64,000 nt of DNA from Geopseudomonas aromaticivorans (GCF_019097855.1 NZ_JAHRGL010000001.1:372001-436000); one strand, 5' to 3'; shown: positions 50,696 through 60,148, counted from the stretch's first letter. Numbers and translations: made by a program. The notes: a model not told the origin generated them from the letters alone.

Positions 50696-51409
50696 TCAGG
50701 CCACGAAGGGACGCAGGCGCTGGTGCGCCGCACTCTGCTCGTCCAGCGGCAGGCTGCGCTTGAAGCCGAGGTAGCGCTCGCTGAACACGTCGAGGTAGGC
50801 ATCCAGCGCCTCGGCCGCGCGACTGTCGCCGGCCAGCTCCAGGCACAGCGCCGCCACCTCGGCGGTGCACAGGTGCTCGCCGCGCGTCGAGCGGCGCAGG
50901 CGGTAGCGCGAGTGCTGCTCGGGCGTCAGGCTGAGCACCGGAAAGCGGTCCAGGTAGGGGCTCTTGCGGAACATCTTGCGCGCCTCGGTCCAGGTGGCAT
51001 CCAGCAGGATGAACAGCGGACGCTTGCCGGGCGCCGGCGCGACCGTCTGCACCACGCGCTCGGGCGCGGCGTATTCGGCAGGAAAGATGATGTAGGGCTG
51101 CCACTGCGGATCGTCGAGCAGCGCCAGCAGGCGCTCGTCCACCTCGACGCGCGACCAGCCGAAGGCACTGTTGTCGGCGACCACATCGGCGATCAACCAG
51201 CCAGTATTGCTCGGCTTGAGCGCCTCAATGTCGTGCATCAGCAGGCACACCCCAGCGCGCGCCGGCACCTGCGGCCGCCAGGCACACATGCAGTAGCTCT
51301 GCTCTAGGCGGCACTGCGGGCAACGCGGCATGCGCGAGCCTCGGGTGACAAAGGGCTTGGTGCTGCGGGCGAGACGCTCCCCACGCAGGCGGGCGACACT
51401 GTTGCTCAT
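50696..51409 (-). CDS. DTW-domain tRNA-uridine aminocarboxypropyltransferase
   Basis: A 237-residue DTW-domain protein. The family motif appears as DATWTEARKM; an N-terminal cysteine cluster (CPQCRLEQSYCMC) probably binds zinc. DTW enzymes such as TapT/TuaA add the 3-amino-3-carboxypropyl group of SAM to uridine 47 in tRNA (acp3U). It is complete, and the neighbourhood matches that of PA3606. Which tRNA position it modifies is not shown by the sequence. Confidence 0.88.
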   Translation of the reverse strand: MSNSVARLRGERLARSTKPFVTRGSRMPRCPQCRLEQSYCMCAWRPQVPARAGVCLLMHDIEALKPSNTGWLIADVVADNSAFGWSRVEVDERLLALLDDPQWQPYIIFPAEYAAPERVVQTVAPAPGKRPLFILLDATWTEARKMFRKSPYLDRFPVLSLTPEQHSRYRLRRSTRGEHLCTAEVAALCLELAGDSRAAEALDAYLDVFSERYLGFKRSLPLDEQSAAHQRLRPFVA

Positions 51410-51625
51410 CGACCGCCCCCCGGTTCGGAGGGAAGCAGCAGCGAGCGGGGCGCGACAGAGGATCGAAGCATGCGAACTCCACGGGATTGGCCGGTCGGCC
51501 TGGTCGAAGGCGCGGCAGTCTAGCAGAGCCCTGCTCGCGAACCAGTGCAGGCGCGTATGATGGCGGCCATGCGAACCTGCCGCGCTGGCTGGGGTCGAAC
51601 AGGCAGGTTTTTCAGGAGACTTTCC

Positions 51626-52027
51626 ATGCGCCGTATCTATGTCCTGCTCGCCGGCCTGATGGCGGCGAGTGCCACCCAGGCCGCTTCACTGCAAGACTTC
51701 GAACTGAACAAACTGCTCGAGGACGTCGCCCGGCAAAGCAGCGTCGGCACCCCGCGGGCAATCAACGCAGACATCCTCGATCAGGGCTACACCGTCGAAG
51801 GCAACCAGCTGATCAATCACCTCAGCGTGCGCGCCAGTCATGCCGCCGAGATGCGCGGCAACCCGGACGCGGTACGCCAGCAGTTGCGCGCCAGTGTCTG
51901 TCGCAATCCGGGCTACCGCCAATTGCTCAGCAAGGGCGCCGTGCTGAGCTACACCTTCAGCGAGCACAAGAGCAATCGCCCGGTAGCCACGGAGCGCTTC
52001 CAGTCCAGCGACTGCGGCCTCAAGTAG
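51626..52027 (+). CDS. Secreted QSregVF family protein
   Basis: A 133-residue exported protein with a signal peptide (MRRIYVLLAGLMAASATQA) and two cysteines (SVCRN and SDCGL) likely forming a disulfide. It matches the QSregVF family (P. aeruginosa PA3611, annotated as a putative quorum-sensing-regulated virulence factor with a solved structure). The name comes from expression data; the molecular function is unknown. The ATG has CAGGAGA upstream. Confidence 0.82.
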   Translation: MRRIYVLLAGLMAASATQAASLQDFELNKLLEDVARQSSVGTPRAINADILDQGYTVEGNQLINHLSVRASHAAEMRGNPDAVRQQLRASVCRNPGYRQLLSKGAVLSYTFSEHKSNRPVATERFQSSDCGLK

Positions 52028-52043
52028 ACATCCCCATAGGCGA

Positions 52044-52080
52044 CAACGCCCCGCCCCTGCCCTGCAGCGGCGGGTCGTTG
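52044..52080. terminator. Imperfect hairpin between convergent genes
   Basis: CAACGCCCCGCC (52044-52055) pairs with GGCGGGTCGTTG (52069-52080) with one mismatch. It lies between the QSregVF and phosphoketolase genes. Confidence 0.45.
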
Positions 52081-52091
52081 CGTTCGGCACC

Positions 52092-54497
52092 TCAACGCAG
52101 GATCGCCGAATCGCCCTTTCCGGCCAGCGCCGCCGCCTCCTCGGCGGTCAGCAAGGCGGTGCGCGGCACGTCCAGCAGCCGTGCACAGGCGGCCACCACA
52201 TTGCCCCAGCAGGCGCGGTTGGCGAACAGCATGCCGGCCTCGTCAAGGGTGCCCCCGCGATTGCGGTAGCCCAGCGCGACACACTGGCCGGCATCCGGCA
52301 GGATTGGCCACAGGTGGCCGCGCGCCACTTCCGGGCGCATGTGGGTGAGCAGCACGCGACGGCGCAGGGCGGCCGGGAACAGCCGCTCGCGCAGGGCCTC
52401 GTCGGCGCTGGCCTGCTGCTCCAGTAGGTCGCGCGGGGCGCGGAAGCGTCCCGGTTCCTGCAGGTAGATCAGCCGGTAGGCACAGGCGGCCGCCTCCAGA
52501 CGCCTGGCCGCCCGCAGCATTTCCGTCAGTTGGTAGCTGCCGTTGGCAATCAGCAGCAGCGGCTCCTTGCCGTCCCGCTCCGCCACCAGGATGGCGCCAT
52601 CGTCAGCCAGCTGGCGGGCCTGCTCGGCGTCGAACACGGCAGGTCGCTCACGCTTGGGCACCACCAGGCAGGCCAGCCGGCCACGACTCTGGTAGATCTG
52701 CGGCAGCAGCGCCAGGGTGCTGTTGTGATCGGCGGGGAACAGGACGCGGATGCCGTCGCTCATCTCGCCGAGCAGCGCCTCGCAGAAGCTGGGGTCCTGA
52801 TGCGAGTGCTGGTTCTTGCCGTTTTCCCAGGTGTGCGAGGTGGCCACCAGCGGCCAGCCGAGCCAGCCGGCGGGACGCCCGACCTCCTGCTGCTGGCGGG
52901 AGAAGATCAGCGTCTGGCGCACGGCGCCGAGCATCTTCACGCAGAATGCCTCGTAGCTGGCCAGCAGGTTGAGTCCGCCCTGGTTGGCCAGGCAGGCGGA
53001 CACCACCGCTTCCTCGTTGAGCGCGGTAATGATCGCGCCATCCAGCGCCTCGCTATCATTCTCCGGGGTACACACCCGGTGCTTGAGCGCCTGCAATACG
53101 CCGCCCAGACGGTTGCTGGCCAGCTCGTCGGGGTTGCCGACGCGCGGACGCAGCTGCGGGTTGGCCGCCACCAGGTCGACAAAGAAGCGGTCGATGGCAC
53201 TCATCGGCGAGCAAGCCTGGCCGTGGAAGTGCAACTCGGGCATTCGCGGCAGCGCGGGGTGACGCACGGCCAGCGCATGATCCCGCTCGAGGGGGCGCCC
53301 ACCGCGCAGGGCGGCGAAGCGATCCAGTGCCTGCTGCAACTGGTCCGGCGCCACCCAAAGCGCGGCGGCGCTTGCGTTGAACAAGCGGCGCGCCTCGGCA
53401 TCGAGGTGCGGATTGCCCGGCAGCGGCAGGTTGTGCGCCGCGTTCTCTCCGGCGCCGTAGAAACCGAAGCCCTTCACGGTTTCGGCGATGGCATAGGGAA
53501 TGGGCAGCGGGTACTGCAGGATGCCACGCGCCAGCTCGGCGAGCCGGTGCGCCAGGTGCTGCTCCATCTCGTGCAGGGTACAGACGAAGGCCGCCGGGTC
53601 GCGGCCGTCGAAGTGCAGCGGATCGAAGCCGCAGCGACGCAGATGCTCGGCAAAACCGGCCAGCCCCTCGGCGGTGCCCAGCTCGGTGCGCTGCTCGATG
53701 CGCCGGCCGTTGGCGATCATCACCGGCAGGGCCACGCCGCAATCCTCCGCTCGCCACCAGCGCGGCATCCAGTCGCTGCCGCGCTGCTCCTCCGCGGCGC
53801 CGTCGGAGAGGAATGCCACCAGGGTTTCGCCCGGCAGCGGCTGGTGGGCGTACTGCAGTTCGGCAAAGCCGAGATAGCCACCCTCGGCGATGCCGCCCGC
53901 GGTATGCGGGTTGACGTGGCTGCCCAGCGGCACGCCGGGCAGGCCGTCGGGGGCCTGCGCATAGCTGTAGAAATCGGCCACCAGCCGGCTCAGCCCGGCC
54001 TCGTCGCCGCCGTAGCGGGCGGCCTGCTCCGGGTGCAGATTGCCGAGCAGCACGTTGAGCGCCTCGATGGCGGCCACGCAATGGCCTTGGCCCATGGTCC
54101 AGCCGCGGGTCTGCCCACTCAGGGCGTTCAGTGCCAGATAGCCGGCATAGGCCGGCACCATGTTCAGCGCGCCACCGGTATGGCCCTCGGGACGCGCCTT
54201 GAAGTCCTCGGCCAGTAACGGAGTCCCATCGAGACGCACGCGGCGGGCGTAGGTCATGTGCGCCACCAGCCACAGGCCGGCACAGGTCAGGCGATCGAGC
54301 GCCTGCAGCAGGCGATAGACGCTACCCAGATCGGGCTGCTGGCCTGCCTGCACCAAACGATGCGCCAGACGGAACACCGCAGCCTGGGTGGCTGGTCGGT
54401 GCTCCAGCGGTCCGCAGCCCGCAGCCCACTCGGCAAAGGCCGGCTCGGCGAGGGCATGGGCTTGCAGTTCTTCGGCACTGGGCAAAAGCTGGGGCAT
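52092..54497 (-). CDS. Phosphoketolase (xylulose-5-P/fructose-6-P)
   Basis: An 801-residue thiamine-diphosphate enzyme that splits xylulose 5-phosphate or fructose 6-phosphate with phosphate into acetyl phosphate. Characteristic stretches include EGHTGGALNMVPAYAGYL, the ThDP-region FLSDGAAEEQRGSDW, GFGFYGAGENAAHNLPLPG, and HSHQDPSFCEALLGEM. The start is the ATG at 54497, eight bases after GGAG; another ATG two codons earlier is too close to it. Full length. No acetate kinase gene is near. Confidence 0.88.
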   Translation of the reverse strand: MPQLLPSAEELQAHALAEPAFAEWAAGCGPLEHRPATQAAVFRLAHRLVQAGQQPDLGSVYRLLQALDRLTCAGLWLVAHMTYARRVRLDGTPLLAEDFKARPEGHTGGALNMVPAYAGYLALNALSGQTRGWTMGQGHCVAAIEALNVLLGNLHPEQAARYGGDEAGLSRLVADFYSYAQAPDGLPGVPLGSHVNPHTAGGIAEGGYLGFAELQYAHQPLPGETLVAFLSDGAAEEQRGSDWMPRWWRAEDCGVALPVMIANGRRIEQRTELGTAEGLAGFAEHLRRCGFDPLHFDGRDPAAFVCTLHEMEQHLAHRLAELARGILQYPLPIPYAIAETVKGFGFYGAGENAAHNLPLPGNPHLDAEARRLFNASAAALWVAPDQLQQALDRFAALRGGRPLERDHALAVRHPALPRMPELHFHGQACSPMSAIDRFFVDLVAANPQLRPRVGNPDELASNRLGGVLQALKHRVCTPENDSEALDGAIITALNEEAVVSACLANQGGLNLLASYEAFCVKMLGAVRQTLIFSRQQQEVGRPAGWLGWPLVATSHTWENGKNQHSHQDPSFCEALLGEMSDGIRVLFPADHNSTLALLPQIYQSRGRLACLVVPKRERPAVFDAEQARQLADDGAILVAERDGKEPLLLIANGSYQLTEMLRAARRLEAAACAYRLIYLQEPGRFRAPRDLLEQQASADEALRERLFPAALRRRVLLTHMRPEVARGHLWPILPDAGQCVALGYRNRGGTLDEAGMLFANRACWGNVVAACARLLDVPRTALLTAEEAAALAGKGDSAILR

Positions 54498-54620
54498 GAA
54501 CATGACTCCAAGGCAGGCTTGGGGGTAGTCTAGAACGACATGGAGCATCACCGCTGATTTGTATCAAGGCCCTGCCGTAGCCCGGCAGGTGGTCGCGACA
54601 TTCGCAACAAGGAGTTTTTC

Positions 54621-56027
54621 ATGGCTCTGCTTACCTTTTTCGGCGCCATTCAGCAGGTCACCGGTTCCTGCTACCTGATCGAGACCCGTGACGGCACACG
54701 CGTCCTGCTTGAGTGCGGCATGCGTCAGGGCGGGCGCGAAGACGAAGCCCACAACAGCGCGGCCTTCCCCTTCGATCCCCTGAAACTGGATGCCGTGGTG
54801 ATCTCCCATGCCCACATCGACCATAGCGGCCTGTTGCCCCGCCTGGCCGCGCAGGGCTACCGCGGCCCGATCTATGCGACGGATGCCACCTGCGAGCTGC
54901 TGCAGCTGATGCTGTTGGATTCCGCGCACATTCAGGAAAATGACGCCGAGTGGGAAAACAAGTGGCGCGCGCGCCTCGGCCGCGAGCCGGTGGTGCCGCT
55001 GTACACCGAAGCCGATGCCGAACTGGCGCTCAAGCTGCGTCGCCCGGTGCGGTACGGTAACAAGGTAGAAGTGGCGCGCGGCATCAGCGTGACCTTCCAT
55101 GATGCCGGGCACATTCTCGGCTCGGCCATCGTCGAACTGGAAGTGCACGACCACGGCCTGACCCGGCGCATGGTGTTCTCCGGCGACCTCGGCAACGCCT
55201 GCACCCCGCTGATGCGCGATCCGACCCCGCTGAGCGAGGCCGACGTGGTGTTGATGGAGTCGACCTACGGCGACCGCGACCACCGCTGCGATGCGGACAC
55301 CCTCGAGGAGCTGGCCGACATCCTGCAACAGGCTCATCGCGACGGCGGCAACGTGCTGATCCCCGCTTTCGCCGTCGGCCGCACCCAGGACCTGATCTTC
55401 CATCTCGGCCGCTTCTACCAGCAGGGCCGGGTTCCGCAGCAGGCGGTGTTCCTCGACAGCCCGATGGCGATTCAGGCCAACGCCATCTACCATCGCTTCC
55501 ACGAACAGCTCGACCCCAAGGACCGCGACGAGATGCGCAGCAACGGCGGCGGTCCTCGCGTCGAAGACTGGCTGCCGATCCTGCGCTGCACGCCCAAGGC
55601 GGAGGACTCGATGGCGATCAACCGCATCCAGAGCGGCGCGATCATCATCGCCGGCAGCGGCATGTGCAACGGCGGGCGTATCGTCCACCACTTCAAGCAC
55701 AACCTGTGGCGCAAGGAGTGCCACATCGTGTTCCCCGGCTTCCAGGCGCAAGGCACCCTCGGCCGTGCCATCGTCGATGGCGCGCCGACCGTACGCGTGC
55801 TGCGCCAGCGGATTGCCGTCAAGGCCCGGGTTCACACATTGGGAGGCTTCTCTGCCCATGCCGGCCAGTCGCAACTAATCGACTGGGTGAAGCACTTCGA
55901 TCACCGACCGGAGCTATATTTGGTGCATGGGGAGCTGGAAAAAATGAAGGTGCTGCAACAGGCACTGCATGATCGCCTGCAGTGGACTGCCAACATTCCG
56001 GAACCGGGTGAGCAGATCGCACTCTGA
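54621..56027 (+). CDS. MBL-fold beta-CASP exonuclease-like protein
   Basis: A 468-residue metallo-beta-lactamase with beta-CASP domain, the RNA-processing branch (RNase J / CPSF73-like, YsfA). Motif 2 HAHIDH (His63-His68), later metal ligands in DAGHILGS and FSGDLG, then beta-CASP motif A (LMESTYGDRDH), motif B and FSAHAGQSQL. It should cleave RNA or single-stranded DNA ends; substrate unknown. AAGGAG precedes the ATG. The LOG-family gene follows after 28 bases. Confidence 0.88.
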   Translation: MALLTFFGAIQQVTGSCYLIETRDGTRVLLECGMRQGGREDEAHNSAAFPFDPLKLDAVVISHAHIDHSGLLPRLAAQGYRGPIYATDATCELLQLMLLDSAHIQENDAEWENKWRARLGREPVVPLYTEADAELALKLRRPVRYGNKVEVARGISVTFHDAGHILGSAIVELEVHDHGLTRRMVFSGDLGNACTPLMRDPTPLSEADVVLMESTYGDRDHRCDADTLEELADILQQAHRDGGNVLIPAFAVGRTQDLIFHLGRFYQQGRVPQQAVFLDSPMAIQANAIYHRFHEQLDPKDRDEMRSNGGGPRVEDWLPILRCTPKAEDSMAINRIQSGAIIIAGSGMCNGGRIVHHFKHNLWRKECHIVFPGFQAQGTLGRAIVDGAPTVRVLRQRIAVKARVHTLGGFSAHAGQSQLIDWVKHFDHRPELYLVHGELEKMKVLQQALHDRLQWTANIPEPGEQIAL

Positions 56028-56055
56028 GCGACAGATAACAACAAGGAGTACTCAC

Positions 56056-57144
56056 ATGTCTTACGAGTCGGATGACTACCTGTCGAGACACTTCCAGACC
56101 AGCGGCATCGATGTCGGCCTCAAGGTCGACGAACTCGTCAGCATCAGCGTGCCACCCGGAAGCCCCAATCAAGCCCTGTACCGCGAAATGCTGATGACCG
56201 TGGTACGGATGGCCGAGGCCGACCGCAACCGCTGGGATGCCAAGATCATGATGCAGACGCTGCGCGAGATGGAGAACGCGTTCAGCATGCTCGAGCAGTT
56301 CAAGCGTCGGCGCAAGGTCACCGTGTTCGGCTCCGCGCGCACCCAGGCGGACCACCCCCTTTACCTACTGGCCCGTGATCTGGGCCGCCTGCTGACCCAT
56401 CACGAGCTGATGACGGTGACCGGTGCCGGCGGCGGGATCATGGCCGCCGCTCACGAAGGCGCGGGCCTCGAGCATAGCCTGGGACTGAACATTTCCCTGC
56501 CATTCGAACAGCGTGCCAACGACGTGGTGCACGGCACGGGCAACCTGCTGCCCTTCCACTTCTTCTTCCTGCGCAAGCTGTTCTTCGTCAAGGAGGCCGA
56601 CGCCCTAGTGCTCTGCCCCGGCGGCTTCGGCACCCTGGACGAGGCGCTGGAAGTGCTGACCCTGATCCAGACCGGCAAGAGTCCGATCGTACCGGTGGTG
56701 CTGCTCGACGCGCCGGAGGGCCGCTACTGGAAGGATGCGCTGCACTTCATCCGCGAGCAGCTGGAGGAAAACGGCTACATCCTGCCCAGCGACATGAACC
56801 TGCTGAAACTGGTCACCTCGGCCGAAGAGGCGGTGGTGGAAATCACACACTTCTACCGCAACTACCACTCCAGCCGCTGGCTCAAGGGGCTGTTCGCCAT
56901 CCGCATGAACCGGCCGCTCAACGCCCATGCCCTCGCCTACCTGCACGAGGAGTTCACCGACCTGTGCCTGGAGGGCAGCTTTGCCCAGCAACCGTACAGC
57001 GAGCTGGAGCAGGACGAGCCGGAGTTCAGCCACCTGGTCCGCCTGGCCTTCCACTTCAACGGTCGCGACCACGGCCGCCTGCGCGAGCTGATCAACTTCA
57101 TCAACATGCCGGAGAACTGGCAGCGCGAGCTGCCACACGTCTGA
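56056..57144 (+). CDS. LOG family (TIGR00730) nucleotide-hydrolase-like protein
   Basis: A 362-residue protein containing the lysine-decarboxylase-like LOG fold: substrate loop PGGFGTLDE and the GGGIM-type glycine motif (TGAGGGIMAAAHEGA). The canonical LOG enzymes release cytokinin-like bases from nucleotide 5'-monophosphates; longer bacterial members such as PpnN act on nucleotides generally. Extra N- and C-terminal regions of about 80 residues each make it longer than a minimal LOG (about 190). It is probably cotranscribed with the beta-CASP gene, suggesting a nucleotide or RNA turnover unit. Confidence 0.85.
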   Translation: MSYESDDYLSRHFQTSGIDVGLKVDELVSISVPPGSPNQALYREMLMTVVRMAEADRNRWDAKIMMQTLREMENAFSMLEQFKRRRKVTVFGSARTQADHPLYLLARDLGRLLTHHELMTVTGAGGGIMAAAHEGAGLEHSLGLNISLPFEQRANDVVHGTGNLLPFHFFFLRKLFFVKEADALVLCPGGFGTLDEALEVLTLIQTGKSPIVPVVLLDAPEGRYWKDALHFIREQLEENGYILPSDMNLLKLVTSAEEAVVEITHFYRNYHSSRWLKGLFAIRMNRPLNAHALAYLHEEFTDLCLEGSFAQQPYSELEQDEPEFSHLVRLAFHFNGRDHGRLRELINFINMPENWQRELPHV

Positions 57145-57164
57145 GCGGGTATCCGCTCCACAGC

Positions 57165-57200
57165 AAAACGCCCCGTACTCACGATGAGCCGGGGCGTTTT
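57165..57200. terminator. Terminator between LOG gene and recX
   Basis: AAAACGCCCC (57165-57174) pairs with GGGGCGTTTT (57191-57200) over a 16-nt loop, flanked by a T run, serving the convergent genes. Confidence 0.82.
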
Positions 57201-57216
57201 TCATGCGGAGACAGGA

Positions 57217-57678
57217 TTATTCCTCGTCGCCACCGCGCAGCAGGCGGCTCACCGCCTCATGGGCAAACCCGCGATACAGCAGAAAGCGGCCCTGCTTCGC
57301 CCTCTCCCGAGCATCGACCGGCAGAGCGGCAAAACGGCGCCGCCACAGCTCGCGCAGGTTGGCCGCCCACTCGATCGGGCTATCCGCCAGCGCCCGCTCG
57401 ACGATCGCACGCGGCAGACCGCGCTGGCTCAGTTCGTCGCGGATGCGCAGCGGGCCATAGCCGGCCTGAGCCCGACTGCGAATGAAGCTTTCCAGAAAGC
57501 GCTCGTCGCTGAGCAGCCCCTCTTCGCTCAGTCGCTCGAGAGCACTGTCGATCAGCTCGACCGCAGCCCCGCGCTGGCGCAGTTTGCGCGTCAGCTCTGC
57601 ACGGCTGTGCTCGCGCCTGGCGAGCAGATCCATGGCTGCCCGGCGCACGGCAACAGGGCTGTCGAGCATGACCGGCAT
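57217..57678 (-). CDS. recX: RecA regulatory protein RecX
   Basis: A 153-residue all-helical RecX, which binds RecA filaments and limits their extension. Three tandem three-helix repeats are visible (starting near [35 protein letters not shown] and the last about 110). It lies 6 bases downstream of the recA stop on the same strand. Because recA is interrupted upstream, recX has lost its normal promoter in this strain unless the island supplies one. No strong ribosome site is seen; translation was probably coupled to recA. Confidence 0.92.
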   Translation of the reverse strand: MPVMLDSPVAVRRAAMDLLARREHSRAELTRKLRQRGAAVELIDSALERLSEEGLLSDERFLESFIRSRAQAGYGPLRIRDELSQRGLPRAIVERALADSPIEWAANLRELWRRRFAALPVDARERAKQGRFLLYRGFAHEAVSRLLRGGDEE

Positions 57679-57684
57679 GCTGGT

Positions 57685-58236
57685 TTAGATGTCCATTTCC
57701 GCGTCGACATCTTCCTCGCTGGCGGCCAGCGCCTTGAGGTTGGCGGGCGAGCCCAGCAGCTGGGCGCGGATAGCCTCCTCGATGGTCTGACGCACCTCCG
57801 CATTGTCCTCGAGGTAGCGCGCGGCATTGGCCTTGCCCTGGCCGATCTTGCTGCCCTGGTAGCTGTACCAGGCGCCGGACTTCTCGATCAGACCCTGCTG
57901 GACTCCGAGATCGATGATCTCGCCGTTGCGATAGATGCCCTTGCCATAGAGGATCTGGAACTCTGCCTGGCGGAACGGCGGGGCCACCTTGTTCTTCACT
58001 ACCTTGACGCGGGTTTCGCTGCCGACCACCTCGTCGCCTTCCTTGACCGCGCCGATGCGGCGGATGTCCAGGCGCACCGAGGCATAGAACTTCAGGGCAT
58101 TACCGCCGGTAGTGGTCTCCGGGTTGCCGAACATCACGCCGATCTTCATGCGGATCTGGTTGATGAAAATCACCAGGCAGTTGGCATTCTTGATGTTGCC
58201 GGTGATTTTGCGCAGGGCCTGGGACATCAGGCGTGC
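57685..58236 (-). pseudogene. recA: recA 3' fragment, interrupted by an integrated island
   Basis: The C-terminal 183 codons of recA, from [13 protein letters not shown] to DAEMDI and the stop, with no frameshift or stop inside. The family length is about 346, so residues 1 to about 167 (N-terminal domain, Walker A and B, loop L1) are absent here. Loop L2 ([20 protein letters not shown]) and the C-terminal domain are intact. Immediately before codon 168 the homology ends: the expected GLQ is replaced by an unrelated frame (residues read PVLLPLA). On the minus strand the frame stays open 70 codons into foreign DNA (to 58446). The break coincides with the start of AT-richer sequence, so this is an island insertion, not decay. 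The other recA part should lie at the far end of the island, outside the window. Confidence 0.93.
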
Positions 58237-58369
58237 CGCAAGGGGAAGCAGTACGGGTATGGGTTCAGATAGATTGGAGCCTACCATCCCGAAACGCTGC
58301 ACACCCATGCTAATCATAGCCTTCACCCTTGCGGAGGCCCCTGCACCATCTACACTGACTATCTGAACC
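58236..58369. repeat. Interlocked inverted repeats at the island end
   Basis: Two inverted pairs: CCGCAAGGG (58236-58244) with CCCTTGCGG (58326-58334), and GGTTCAGATAG (58262-58272) with CTATCTGAACC (58359-58369). Both are perfect, 9 and 11 bp. Their order is A-B-A'-B', so they interlock rather than nest, and the first begins exactly at the recA junction. These are good candidates for recombinase core and arm sites. The stretch to the first island gene (58388) contains nothing else recognisable. Confidence 0.7.
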
Positions 58370-58387
58370 GATTTCAGGTAGGGATCG

Positions 58388-60148
58388 ATGAGCAGGACGC
58401 CGAAAAATTTCTTGGATGATATCAGAGGCTGCTGCCCTGACCACATCCTTGCCTACATGACCAAGCATCCTCCCAGGCGGAGAGCCAGTCATGTCAGTGA
58501 TTTCATCCAACTGGCACACCAGCTCGATCCGGAGTGGCATAAGAGGCCAGGAATCATTACAGCGGCGTGCCGAAAATTCCTCTACAGGCGGCGAACTGAG
58601 ATCGCAGAAGGCAAAGAGCAGCCAGTCAAGGAGGTCACCGTCATCTCCGACTACCAAGCAGTTCGGAGTTACTTAAGCAAGTTGCAAAAGGCAAAAAAAC
58701 TTCCCAGTGACACGCTGCTCCCGCCTGTTCCTAGATCGTCGGACGTGTTTAGCGAAAAGGAGTGCAATATCCTAGGCTACTTGAGTTTAGCAGACGCTGT
58801 TCAAGCCCCCTCCCTAGAGGCCGCGCTTAACGACATTGCACAACAAATTGAACAGCACAGACAAATAATTCTGGCCAAATGCAAAAAAATCGTAATAGAT
58901 GGATATCACGAATTCTCCAAAACGCAGGAAATGATTAAACGAAGCGATATCGAGGAAATCCGGAAAACAACCGACAACTTAGACCCCACCATGCAATCTC
59001 GGTACGGACAAAATCTAAGCTATTTCTCGCATTCACATCCAAACGGCTTCATCAACCTCGTCGCCTACATCGCTGAAGAGCAAGGCGGACTTTATACCAG
59101 AAAATCATTCCCTGGCGCCCACCATGCTCACTCCTGGTCGACTAGCAAGATCAAAAAACACCTTGGAATTACAGATGATTTTGCAGTCGCCGCAATGTGT
59201 ATTATCGTGGACGAACTAGGAATAAACGTTACAGACCTATGCAATGCCAAAGTCCAAAAAACCAGAGATGGTGAATTCATTGCAATTCGTGAAGATGGCA
59301 GCGTCACGATAACAACACTAAAACCCAGAGCCAACGCATTAAAACAACGTCACGCGCCCAGAACCATCGATCCCGACGACGTCACAGCAGACAACATAGA
59401 TGCAAACATCGTTCTATGCATGCTACTCGAAATGAGATCTCTCCATGCCAAAACATTGACCTCAAATTATCTATTTGCAATGGACAGCTCGAGCAAAACT
59501 CGCGCCAGCGAAACCGAAGCATATCGCATGCTTGGCGCAAGAAGAAAAGCAGCCTTTAAAGAGATTATCAAATCGTTACCTTCTTGGGTGATCGAAGCCC
59601 AACCAACGATGCCAAAAATCAGGGTATCCAGGGGGTTATTGAAGTGGCTTGAAAGCGGTGGAGATGCACTTTCGGCGAGCATTTATTTGGGAAATTCGCT
59701 TCTTACAGCATTGAGGAACTACATCCCACCTGAAATCCAAGAATTCGTACACAGAAAAAAACTTCGCGACCACCAGAACATAATGCTCTTCGTATCCGAT
59801 GGCCTGTCCGCTGCTGATAGTGACAAAACCAACAACACTAACAACACTCAGAACATCGCCAAAGAGCAACTCATTGCCCTGGTAAAAAACCTCCAGCGGA
59901 ATAACCGCATGACGGGTACCAACGAAGCTCACCGCCTAATCTACTTTCTGTGCTCAGCCAAAACCATCGAACTTATTGTTTCTTATGCAAAATATGGGAA
60001 CGATAGAGACCTCATAAAAACGTGCAAATCCATCATCATCAAGATCGAGGATGAGGGCAGCAGAAAGATGATCAAGATGCTGGCTGATGCAATTCCACGA
60101 GACATGAGTTTCGAATTCATCGAGGAAATCATGAATGAAAAAGCCTAA
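58388..60148 (+). CDS. Degenerate tyrosine-recombinase-like protein, first gene of island operon
   Basis: A 586-residue protein, no signal peptide or membrane helix. The C-terminal half follows the outline of an integrase catalytic domain, but with changed residues: the box II position reads R412-V-S-R415 (usual H-x-x-R), then [18 protein letters not shown] with Asn436 where His/Trp is expected, and Tyr445 in ALRNYIP as the likely nucleophile position. The box I arginine is replaced (ELGINVTDL, about 277-284). It may be an inactive partner or a variant enzyme. A helical tail of about 140 residues follows. Its last 14 bases overlap the next gene. An AGGTAGGG ribosome site is close to the ATG. 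Confidence 0.65.
   Translation: MSRTPKNFLDDIRGCCPDHILAYMTKHPPRRRASHVSDFIQLAHQLDPEWHKRPGIITAACRKFLYRRRTEIAEGKEQPVKEVTVISDYQAVRSYLSKLQKAKKLPSDTLLPPVPRSSDVFSEKECNILGYLSLADAVQAPSLEAALNDIAQQIEQHRQIILAKCKKIVIDGYHEFSKTQEMIKRSDIEEIRKTTDNLDPTMQSRYGQNLSYFSHSHPNGFINLVAYIAEEQGGLYTRKSFPGAHHAHSWSTSKIKKHLGITDDFAVAAMCIIVDELGINVTDLCNAKVQKTRDGEFIAIREDGSVTITTLKPRANALKQRHAPRTIDPDDVTADNIDANIVLCMLLEMRSLHAKTLTSNYLFAMDSSSKTRASETEAYRMLGARRKAAFKEIIKSLPSWVIEAQPTMPKIRVSRGLLKWLESGGDALSASIYLGNSLLTALRNYIPPEIQEFVHRKKLRDHQNIMLFVSDGLSAADSDKTNNTNNTQNIAKEQLIALVKNLQRNNRMTGTNEAHRLIYFLCSAKTIELIVSYAKYGNDRDLIKTCKSIIIKIEDEGSRKMIKMLADAIPRDMSFEFIEEIMNEKA

Noticed and set aside
57685-58236. recA as a decayed pseudogene
   Set aside because: No stops or frameshifts occur in the remaining codons; the loss is a clean breakpoint, so insertion is the better explanation.
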